From Gammaproteobacteria bacterium (GTDB lineage: Bacteria; Pseudomonadota; Gammaproteobacteria; GCA-001735895), in assembly GCA_029288195.1 (NCBI GenBank), contig JARFPR010000151.1:1-13668 (forward strand): a DNA stretch of 13,668 nt. Direction: 5' to 3'. The notes beneath the pieces were generated by a model. It had not been told where the DNA came from and ran no database searches. It saw only the letters and a list, made by a program, of their open reading frames with translations. Positions 1 through 6,154 of the stretch are shown here, in pieces. A program made the translations under genes and the position numbers. The stretch's first letter is position 1. Every line of letters begins with the position of its first letter.

Positions 1-906
1 GCAGCTCGCCTGCCAGACCGGCAGATTGACTGGAAACTCGCGCAGGTTGGCCGCTGAGGTAGTATAGGTTTCATTTGCTACCAGCGGATCGGCATGCGCG
101 GATTGAGCCCAGGTCAGGCCCAGTTTGTCGTGACAGGCCTGGCAGATAATATCGTTGGCTTCGTCGAAGTTACCACCTGATGCAAAACCCTCCTGGAAAC
201 GGTGCAGGCGCAGAAACTTGATATCTTTGGTAATGTCGGCATCTCGAATGTGCGGGTCGTGGCAGCTGGTGCACTGAACCTGGTCGTTTTCCAGCGGAAC
301 CTGTGGTTTGATTCCCGGAGCCCGGTTGGCGATATGGGCCTCGAAATCAGGATTACGCAGTTCTCCGTCGGCGCTGGCCAATGCACTATCATAGGTGAAG
401 GAAATCGGATGATCATTACTCAGGTCGGTGCCCAGGTTGCGAGTAAAACCGGTCGAATCACCCTGGTTCGATGGCATCACACCGCCGGCACCGGTTCCCG
501 ACATTTCGATGGTTACATTGTGCTGCGTGTTCACGACATTAACCTGGCCGATCGCGATGGTGCCATCGTGGCAGGATAAACACAGCTTGGAACTGCCACC
601 CGGCGTTGCCGCGATATCGTTGGCATCGATCGTATTAGAAGTATAAGGCGTGTAAGCCGCACCCGAAGCCTGCCGATTCCATAGCGGCGCGGCGGGTAGC
701 TGTTCGGCATGATGAGGTGTATGGCAAAATACACAAATCTGGCTTTCCGAAACCGCGCTAACGCTGCCCGGGCCGCTGACTGACAAATTGTGCTGGGTAC
801 TGGCTATATCGGATACGCGTTCAGCATGTATCGAAAAACTGGCCGCCAGCAGCACACTAGCTAACGGCCAACACGAAAAACGTAAATGATGTCTCGCAAT
901 ATCCAT
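1..906 (-). CDS. Exported multihaem c-type cytochrome, C-terminus cut by window edge
   Basis: The frame is open from ATG 906 to base 1 (302 codons, no stop seen), so the gene continues leftward. A Sec signal peptide covers about residues 1-28 (cleavage after SIHA). Four complete haem motifs are visible: CVFCH 58-62, CLSCH 109-113, CTSCH 212-216 and CQACH 255-259. The last two residues, SC at 301-302, may begin a fifth. Extra His at HNLS (39), CHTPH (65), NDHP (166) and CHDPH (219) match the tetrahaem cytochrome at 9047-9850 one for one, so the first three haems are a paralogous module. The tail with CQACH and WAQSAHAD (His271) is an extension. The start lies one base after the stop of the NHL lipoprotein gene, implying translational coupling. 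It is probably an outer-surface or conduit cytochrome; the haem total and exact role cannot be read from this fragment. Confidence 0.9.
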   Translation of the reverse strand, partial: MDIARHHLRFSCWPLASVLLAASFSIHAERVSDIASTQHNLSVSGPGSVSAVSESQICVFCHTPHHAEQLPAAPLWNRQASGAAYTPYTSNTIDANDIAATPGGSSKLCLSCHDGTIAIGQVNVVNTQHNVTIEMSGTGAGGVMPSNQGDSTGFTRNLGTDLSNDHPISFTYDSALASADGELRNPDFEAHIANRAPGIKPQVPLENDQVQCTSCHDPHIRDADITKDIKFLRLHRFQEGFASGGNFDEANDIICQACHDKLGLTWAQSAHADPLVANETYTTSAANLREFPVNLPVWQASC

Positions 907-907
907 A

Positions 908-2020
908 TTAATTACTGCCCAAATATTGAAACATCGAAATCCGGCTGTTCAGCATATCCGACACGTAGACCCGGTCCCTGTCATCAACCCATAGCCCGGT
1001 CGGCTGCGAAAATTGACCAGGTGCGAGGCCCGAACCGCCGATTGACATTAACAATTCGCCGTTTCGATTGTATATCAGCACGTGATCATAATAACTTTCA
1101 GAAACATAGATATTACCGTCCGAATCAATCGCGATCCCTTTGGGTCGGGAAAAGTTACCGACATACAATCCCCGTTGACCGACTGATTTCATAAACCTGC
1201 CCTGGTCATCGAATATCTGGATACGTGCATTTAAGGAGTCGACCACATAAAGCCTGCCCTGGCGATAAGCTAGATAGGTAGGGCGGTTAAACTGGCTTTC
1301 CCCAGCGCCGCTGGCGCCCCAGATTTCGATCAATTCTCCCCGGGTATTGAATAACTTGACGTCACTTGCATCAGTATCGCTGATAAAAAACCTCTGGCCA
1401 GCTGGATCAAAGGTTATTCCGGTTGGGCGTTCCAATACCGCGTGCCCGAAGCTTTTTATTAATTCACCATTCAAATTCAATTGATAGACCAACGCTAATT
1501 CGGAGTCGGTCACCCATAACGAATTCTGCGCATGCGTAACACCAATGGGACTCGGCAACGGGAAATCCAGGCCGCGTTCATTCCAGACAGCGAATTCCCC
1601 CAGATTTTCATCGAACACGAATATTGACTGCAGTCCCGGATCGGTAATGTAAATCTTACCGCGGTTATCGGTGACCACCTGCTGCGGTCGTACCAGGTTG
1701 AGTAGCGATGCTTGTTTTGCGTCAAGGCCGACGATGGCCGCAAAAAATCTCGCCATGCCGCTTCGATTCGGCTGGTCTTTGCTATTCGACTCTCCGTAGA
1801 GATGACCAATAAAGGCGTATCGCGGTACCGCTGGTTGCGGCGGCCAGACCGGGCCGTCCTGGCTGGTGTCATCGATCGAAGGCATCTTAAACGAATGTTG
1901 ACTGGAAACGGCACTGCACCCGGTGATCGTTAGCAAAACCATGGTGCTCAGGAGGGAAAACAGGAATTCCTTGCGCAATGTAACAGCCGCGATTAATGGT
2001 ACCTGTCTGCGCTCTACCAC
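908..2020 (-). CDS. NHL-repeat six-bladed beta-propeller lipoprotein
   Basis: A signal peptide ending in a lipobox (LTITGC, Cys35; Ser at +2, so outer-membrane retention is expected) precedes a propeller. Six NHL-type blades follow, each with P-x-G-(I/L)...(I/V)Y(V/I)(S/T)D...F(D/N)...G: for example PIGVTHAQNSLWVTD, PKGIAIDSDGNIYVSE and PTGLWVDDRDRVYVSD. No CXXCH is present. The GTG start at 2020 overlaps the upstream trihaem gene by 7 bases. An in-frame TTG at 1978 would give a more ordinary signal peptide (RKEFLFSLLSTMVLLTITGC), and no strong ribosome site decides between them. NHL proteins recur beside multihaem cytochromes in metal-reducing bacteria and are thought to be binding or assembly scaffolds, but no reaction can be assigned. 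It is a paralogue of the lipoprotein at 10948-12042. Confidence 0.9.
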   Translation of the reverse strand: MVERRQVPLIAAVTLRKEFLFSLLSTMVLLTITGCSAVSSQHSFKMPSIDDTSQDGPVWPPQPAVPRYAFIGHLYGESNSKDQPNRSGMARFFAAIVGLDAKQASLLNLVRPQQVVTDNRGKIYITDPGLQSIFVFDENLGEFAVWNERGLDFPLPSPIGVTHAQNSLWVTDSELALVYQLNLNGELIKSFGHAVLERPTGITFDPAGQRFFISDTDASDVKLFNTRGELIEIWGASGAGESQFNRPTYLAYRQGRLYVVDSLNARIQIFDDQGRFMKSVGQRGLYVGNFSRPKGIAIDSDGNIYVSESYYDHVLIYNRNGELLMSIGGSGLAPGQFSQPTGLWVDDRDRVYVSDMLNSRISMFQYLGSN

Positions 2021-2421
2021 CGCCCGGGACCCCCAGTCTGATTACTGCCGCGGATACCCGTTTTCAGCCCCGGCTTACCCGAATGGCAGAGGTGACATTC
2101 GTCCACGGACCAGGCAATCTCCCCGTTGTGACACATCCCGCAGTACTGCCCATCGATGATTTTCCCCATGTTCATCTGATTGGCTCCCGCGCGCATTTCA
2201 AATCCCAGTTCTTGATGGCAAACCTTGCAACGAAAGCGAATTCGGTGAAACCAGTGTGGGAAGATAACCGGGCGCACATCATTTGCATCGGAAAGCTTAT
2301 TCAACACAACGTCACCGTATTCCGCACTTGCATCTGGCATCATACCAGCCAGGGCCAGGATCAGAACTAACCGCATACTGACCCTGTTTGATTGAATGGA
2401 ACTAACTGGCATGATCTTCAT
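2014..2421 (-). CDS. Periplasmic c7-type trihaem cytochrome, type A copy 2
   Basis: This 135-residue exported cytochrome has three haem sites: CKVCH 65-69, CGMCH 94-98 and CHLCH 109-113. FPHWFH (His56, His59) just before the first haem supplies probable distal ligands, giving the layout of c(7)-type trihaem domains related to cytochrome c3. The region from EYGDV to CHSGKPG is nearly the same as in the copy at 5728-6138 (shared FPHWFHRIRFRCKVCH and AWxVxxC). Start choice is uncertain: ATG 2421 gives a long n-region, whereas ATG 2376 (MRLVLILALAGMMPDASA) sits behind AGGG and gives a compact signal peptide. It lies 28 bases after the type B trihaem gene and overlaps the NHL gene. The likely role is a periplasmic electron shuttle toward the outer membrane; its partners are inferred only from context. 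Confidence 0.93.
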   Translation of the reverse strand: MKIMPVSSIQSNRVSMRLVLILALAGMMPDASAEYGDVVLNKLSDANDVRPVIFPHWFHRIRFRCKVCHQELGFEMRAGANQMNMGKIIDGQYCGMCHNGEIAWSVDECHLCHSGKPGLKTGIRGSNQTGGPGRW

Positions 2422-2449
2422 AGTGTGCGTTCAACCTCATACCAGGCAT

Positions 2450-3001
2450 CTAGTCCGATACTGATATCGGCTGTACTCCGGGCTTTCCAGTAAAGCTGCT
2501 TCTGGCAACGCTGTGGCAACGATTGCACTCGGTTAAAGGGAATGCAACCGCACCGTGGCATTGTCCACAATACTCGCCGGACAGGATAGCAAACATATTG
2601 ATCGGGTTGGCATCGACTTTTTCGACGAAAATTTTGTCATGACAATTAGCGCAATCCAGCCATTCGGTATGGGGTTTATGCGGAAACATGACCAACGATA
2701 ACTCCCCGGTCTTCTCCATGATGATATCCATATCGAGTACCTCGATTTTTGTTTCCGGTAAGATATTGGTGCGCGGTTCGATATAGCCCTCGCGTAACGC
2801 TCTGATCCAGGAGACCTGGTTCCCGGTAGTATCTGGCGGTAGCAATGAGAGTGCGCTCGCCGGCTCCTGCAAAACTCCGATCGCAGGGCTCGTCGGATCA
2901 TGTAATCCGTCTTCAACCAGTGTTCTCCAGCTTGGCTCTGCCGCCAACAAGGCAAAAGACAGGCTGAGCGGAAGAATATAAAGGGAATGTTTAAATTTCA
3001 T
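2450..3001 (-). CDS. Periplasmic c7-type trihaem cytochrome, type B copy 2
   Basis: This 183-residue protein has a signal peptide (about residues 1-21, cleavage after LLAA). An N-terminal non-haem segment follows, with the family pattern DGLHDPTSPAIGVLQEP...GNQVSWIRAL...PR. The C-terminal trihaem domain has FPHKPH (His108, His111), CANCH 117-121, CGQCH 145-149 and CNRCH 159-163. Both segments align along their full length with residues 173-308 of the cytochrome at 4760-5731 (shared HTEWLDCxNCH, CGxCHGxVAFPxxEC), so the two are paralogues. This copy lacks the monohaem N-terminal domain of the other. It sits 14 bases after the helical-repeat gene at 3016-3870. Expected role: electron carrier between the inner membrane and an outer-membrane conduit (inferred). 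Confidence 0.93.
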   Translation of the reverse strand: MKFKHSLYILPLSLSFALLAAEPSWRTLVEDGLHDPTSPAIGVLQEPASALSLLPPDTTGNQVSWIRALREGYIEPRTNILPETKIEVLDMDIIMEKTGELSLVMFPHKPHTEWLDCANCHDKIFVEKVDANPINMFAILSGEYCGQCHGAVAFPLTECNRCHSVARSSFTGKPGVQPISVSD

Positions 3002-3015
3002 GGCCGTCGATTTGA

Positions 3016-3870
3016 CTATCCAGGAATGTAAATCCCGGCGCTGCGAATCGCGCGAACCAGTTGTCTAGTTGACTGTTCGAGCAATTCGATGGCTTGCTCG
3101 TGCGCATTTTTACCGGCAAAGGCATCTGCCTGCTGTCGCAAAACCCTGGCTTCAGCGATGTAATCAACTATCTTCTGTTTCATGCTATTCGATTTCTGTT
3201 TCTCGTCAACCAACAGGCTGATCAGCATCGAATGCGTATCATTACGATCAATTTCATATAAATACTCCTCTTCCTTACTGTCAAACTGCAGAGACCGCAC
3301 TAGCGTCTGGCCCGACCTGATTGCCTCGATGCTTACCTTCAATAAATGGTAGGCCTTGTCTATCTCGATCCTGGCTTCGGTATTTTTGCCCTGATCGAGT
3401 AAGCTATCAGCCCGACTAACCAACGCTGTCAGCTGATCATTGACTCTGCCCCTGGTTTCAGTTTCATGATTTTCATCAGAAATTCGATTAAAGGCGTCCT
3501 GCAAAGCAATTACCGATTCCCTACGCTGCCCGTAGTTGTCAATATTTTTGCCTTCTCCCAACGATGTTGGCGTCGACAGTTTTATGGCTTCAAACATTAA
3601 TCGGGTGGACCGATTTAACAAATCCGTACCAGCCTGTTCATTGCCCGACGCAATTTTTTGCTGTGCTTGCCGGTAAGCATCAAGCGCCTCTTGGCGCTTC
3701 AATTGGGCTTCACTGTTACCACTGTTAATCACCTGTTTTGCACCGGAGGACTGATTTAACAGTTTTTCAATATTCGCCAGGCGGTCAGCAGCAGTCGTTT
3801 GCGCTTCAAGGTTGCCAAGCGGCGTGGAGAGCAACATGATTAGAAACGATTTGTAAAATAATTTAATCAT
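3016..3870 (-). CDS. Exported helical-repeat protein of unknown family (C2)
   Basis: I do not recognise this 284-residue family. A signal peptide covers about residues 1-23 (IMLLSTPLGNLEAQ). The rest is predicted almost entirely helical, with TPR-like helical hairpins such as AQQKIASGNEQAGTDLLNRS, LLDQGKNTEARIEIDKAYHLL and DAFAGKNAHEQAIELLEQST. There are no cysteines or haem motifs. It is a paralogue of the upstream protein at 3881-4744: FDSKEEEYLYEIDRNDTHSM here matches FNTTQDEYQYMINRTYHYLD there, and both end in a helix pair leading to G-I-(Y/E)-I. The start ATG 3870 follows AAGG at a good distance, 10 bases after the preceding stop. Lying between duplicated trihaem cytochromes, it could be a periplasmic adaptor or chaperone for cytochrome assembly; that is a guess from position. 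Confidence 0.88.
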   Translation of the reverse strand: MIKLFYKSFLIMLLSTPLGNLEAQTTAADRLANIEKLLNQSSGAKQVINSGNSEAQLKRQEALDAYRQAQQKIASGNEQAGTDLLNRSTRLMFEAIKLSTPTSLGEGKNIDNYGQRRESVIALQDAFNRISDENHETETRGRVNDQLTALVSRADSLLDQGKNTEARIEIDKAYHLLKVSIEAIRSGQTLVRSLQFDSKEEEYLYEIDRNDTHSMLISLLVDEKQKSNSMKQKIVDYIAEARVLRQQADAFAGKNAHEQAIELLEQSTRQLVRAIRSAGIYIPG

Positions 3871-3880
3871 GAGCCTTATA

Positions 3881-4744
3881 TCAAATCTCGATCCCCAGGA
3901 TTTTAAGCACCGCGGATAGCTGGTTCATGGTTTTGTCGAGTACCGGAATCGCCTCGGAGAACTGACCTTGCAATTCGAAGTTTTCCGCAATCTCGAGATT
4001 CAGCATCGAACCATAGACGTATTTGTCCGTCAGCTTACGGGTCTGATCATCGATGTCGATTTTTGACAGGGCTATTTGAACCAGATCCAGATAGTGGTAG
4101 GTACGATTGATCATGTACTGGTATTCGTCCTGGGTCGTGTTGAAATTCAAATCGTAAACAATCATGGTTTCATGCTTTAAGGTATCTATCAGCGCAACCT
4201 TCAAACCATAGGCTTCTTCGAGCAAGGCGATCGCTGCGTCATATAATTCCGCATCGGCTTGCCTGCTCGCCCGGTTGCGCAGTTCGCTGATGCGTTGCAA
4301 CTTATTTTCTAATAATTCATTTTCCTGTTCGCTTAGTTCGTTCCATTCAGGCAATACAAATGCATCGAGCTGTTCCATGAATTTGTGATACTGATTCCTT
4401 TTTTGCTGCGGCACACTGAGCAGCTGCGCACTGGCACTTAAGTCTCTGAGTACATAGTCGAGAACCGCCTCGGCTTCCAGGTACTGTCCCCTGTCAAAGT
4501 ACTCTTCTCCTTTGAGAAAGTTTTCCGCTGCCCTCGCAAGTAATTCCCTGGCGACGCTGTCATCGCTTGCTTCCACGCGTTGCAACATATCGGGACTGTG
4601 TAGTATGAGATTGAGCATCTTAATTTTTTGCGCGATCTTTTCACTGGTGCTTTTTACACTGCCGATTTCCGTACCCGATTCAACCTGTGCCATGGCCACA
4701 TTCAAACTAAATATCAAGCTCAATAATAAAGTAGTTATCTGCAT
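3881..4744 (-). CDS. Exported helical-repeat protein of unknown family (C1)
   Basis: This 287-residue protein has a clean Sec signal peptide (MQITTLLLSLIFSLNVAMAQ) and a helical body free of haem motifs. TPR-like stretches include NFLKGEEYFDRGQYLEAEAV, ELYDAAIALLEEAYGLKVAL and NFELQGQFSEAIPVLDKTMN. The DEYQYMINR motif in the second half and the C-terminal helix pair mark it as a paralogue of the next gene (3016-3870), 10 bases downstream. No catalytic motif is seen and I cannot name a family. It begins 15 bases after the fused tetrahaem cytochrome gene, so it belongs to the same transcription unit. Possible roles are a scaffold, chaperone or docking protein for the neighbouring periplasmic cytochromes. 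The protein-coding call itself is secure because of the signal peptide, paralogy and spacing. Confidence 0.88.
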   Translation of the reverse strand: MQITTLLLSLIFSLNVAMAQVESGTEIGSVKSTSEKIAQKIKMLNLILHSPDMLQRVEASDDSVARELLARAAENFLKGEEYFDRGQYLEAEAVLDYVLRDLSASAQLLSVPQQKRNQYHKFMEQLDAFVLPEWNELSEQENELLENKLQRISELRNRASRQADAELYDAAIALLEEAYGLKVALIDTLKHETMIVYDLNFNTTQDEYQYMINRTYHYLDLVQIALSKIDIDDQTRKLTDKYVYGSMLNLEIAENFELQGQFSEAIPVLDKTMNQLSAVLKILGIEI

Positions 4745-4759
4745 CGTCTCGATCTCGTT

Positions 4760-5731
4760 TTAATTACTTGCCTGGTTACTCGACTCGGTTGCGACCGGTT
4801 TTTGTTTTGAATGACACTTACGGCATTCGGAAACAGGGAACGCAACTTTGCCATGACACACGCCACATGACTGGCCCAGTAAAATCGACGCCATCGATAT
4901 CTGATTGGCACCTTTTTGCGGAATGAAAATGGCGGGATGACAATTTGAGCAATCTAGCCACTCGGTATGCTGCTTGTGCGGATAGACGACATCCGGCATC
5001 GATCCCTTAACTTCACGCACGATATTCAAATCCATGATCACGGGACTGGCGTCATCGCTTAGCCGATCATAGCGGGGCGTAATTTCATTGCCCTGTAAAG
5101 CTTTTACCCAGTCAACCCGGTTTCCGGATTTCGACTTACTCAATGAATCGAATGCAACCTTCGGTTCCTGCAGCAACAGGGTGCCGGGACTCTCGGGATC
5201 GTGGATACCATCTTTGGCAGGGGCTGGATTCCATTCGGAGGAAGGTTGCATCAGTCGGTTAAACTGGTTAACGCTGCTGGTTTGCGTTTTTTTAACCGGC
5301 TCTTTCTTATCGGCAGCCAACGGCTGTTGCGTTTCTTTGGCAGCCTCCTTTTTTACAGGATTTTGTGCATATTGATCAAAACCGGAAGCGGCTAACATAT
5401 AGTTGATCGCATTTTCAATTTCCTTATCCTTGATTGTCGGATTACCACCCTTGGCGGGCATATTTTTAAATCCTTTAATGGCATGTGATAACAATACTTC
5501 GAAACCCTGCTTTTCACGTGCGATCCAGTCCTCCTGGTTGCCCAGTCGCGGTGCCTGCAAGACGCCGGCCGTATGACAGGCACCGCAGGCGGTATCGTAA
5601 ACCTGTTTTCCATTACGAACGCTTTCTGCTGCCTGCAGGCCGACATTCGTGGCTGCCAATAAAAGCGTATAACCGATAACGCGATACAGGTATCGGATCG
5701 TATTAACCGTCATTGGCCATCGCTTTTTCAT
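4760..5731 (-). CDS. Fused monohaem c5-like plus c7-type trihaem cytochrome, type B copy 1
   Basis: This 323-residue exported cytochrome has two haem modules. After a signal peptide (about 1-35, ending LQAAES) comes a class I domain, residues 38-118, with CGACH 49-53 and a probable Met ligand in KNMPAKGG (Met91), as in cytochrome c5. A Lys/Glu/Gln-rich linker (about 124-152) leads to the same non-haem segment plus trihaem domain found at 2450-3001: DGIHDPESPGTLLLQEP, YPHKQH (His252, His255), CSNCH 261-265, CGVCH 289-293 and CRKCH 303-307. One His/Met haem is thus joined to three presumed bis-His haems. ATG 5731 overlaps the upstream stop as ATGA, a translational-coupling arrangement; ATG 5713 is an alternative. 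The fusion suggests direct transfer from a higher-potential monohaem site into or out of the low-potential c7 module. Confidence 0.93.
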   Translation of the reverse strand: MKKRWPMTVNTIRYLYRVIGYTLLLAATNVGLQAAESVRNGKQVYDTACGACHTAGVLQAPRLGNQEDWIAREKQGFEVLLSHAIKGFKNMPAKGGNPTIKDKEIENAINYMLAASGFDQYAQNPVKKEAAKETQQPLAADKKEPVKKTQTSSVNQFNRLMQPSSEWNPAPAKDGIHDPESPGTLLLQEPKVAFDSLSKSKSGNRVDWVKALQGNEITPRYDRLSDDASPVIMDLNIVREVKGSMPDVVYPHKQHTEWLDCSNCHPAIFIPQKGANQISMASILLGQSCGVCHGKVAFPVSECRKCHSKQKPVATESSNQASN

Positions 5732-6138
5732 TCCACGCTCTCTGCCTGCTTTCTTTTTGTGGTCGTGGTCAATTTGGAGGCCGTGCTCTGATGCACCTGG
5801 GTCGGCTGTCCTGGTTTGCCGGTATGACAGATATCACAGTTCTCAACTGCCCAGGCCACTTCACCATTGTGACAGGCACCGCAGTACTCACCATCGATAA
5901 TCTTGAGCATATTGATCTGGTTGCCCCCGGCTTCCATCTTGAATCCGAGATCCGCATGACAAACCTTGCATCTGAAACGAATGCGATGAAACCAGTGTGG
6001 AAAAACAACCGGACGCATCCCGGCCTCGTCGGAGTAGTTGTTGATTAGCACGTCACCATACTCCGCGGCAACCATTATCGGCGTTGCTAGCAATGAGAGG
6101 ATAAAAGCTATGAAAATGCACTTGCCATTTTTGAACAT
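5728..6138 (-). CDS. Periplasmic c7-type trihaem cytochrome, type A copy 1
   Basis: I use ATG 6138, not the longer in-frame start at 6168. It has GAGGA at 6146-6150, seven bases upstream, and gives a typical signal peptide (KCIFIAFILSLLATPIMVAA). The longer start would lie inside the upstream barrel gene. The 136-residue product carries FPHWFH (His48, His51), CKVCH 57-61, CGACH 86-90 and CDICH 101-105, the c(7)-type trihaem layout. It is highly similar to the copy at 2014-2421 but has a Thr/Lys-rich tail (ASKLTTTTKRK). It is the first periplasmic carrier after the outer-membrane barrel gene, and its stop overlaps the next gene by four bases. Likely role: passing electrons in the periplasm to or from the outer-membrane conduit. 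Confidence 0.93.
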   Translation of the reverse strand: MFKNGKCIFIAFILSLLATPIMVAAEYGDVLINNYSDEAGMRPVVFPHWFHRIRFRCKVCHADLGFKMEAGGNQINMLKIIDGEYCGACHNGEVAWAVENCDICHTGKPGQPTQVHQSTASKLTTTTKRKQAESVE

Positions 6139-6145
6139 GCAGGAT

Positions 6146-6150
6146 TCCTC
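6146..6150 (-). promoter_or_regulatory. Ribosome binding site deciding the type A copy 1 start
   Basis: GAGGA (minus strand) sits seven bases before ATG 6138 and just after the barrel gene stop. It supports the short start over the in-frame ATG at 6168. Confidence 0.75.
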
Positions 6151-6154
6151 TATT

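Noticed and set aside
202..579. Open frames on the plus strand opposite cytochrome genes (also 5713-6048, 7256-7627, 9011-9577)
   Set aside because: They are antisense to genes with clear haem motifs, signal peptides or paralogues, and their products show no recognisable motif.
4906..4920. Plus-strand TGGCAC followed by TTGC, resembling sigma-54
   Set aside because: The spacing is one base short and it lies inside a minus-strand cytochrome gene with no plus-strand gene after it.
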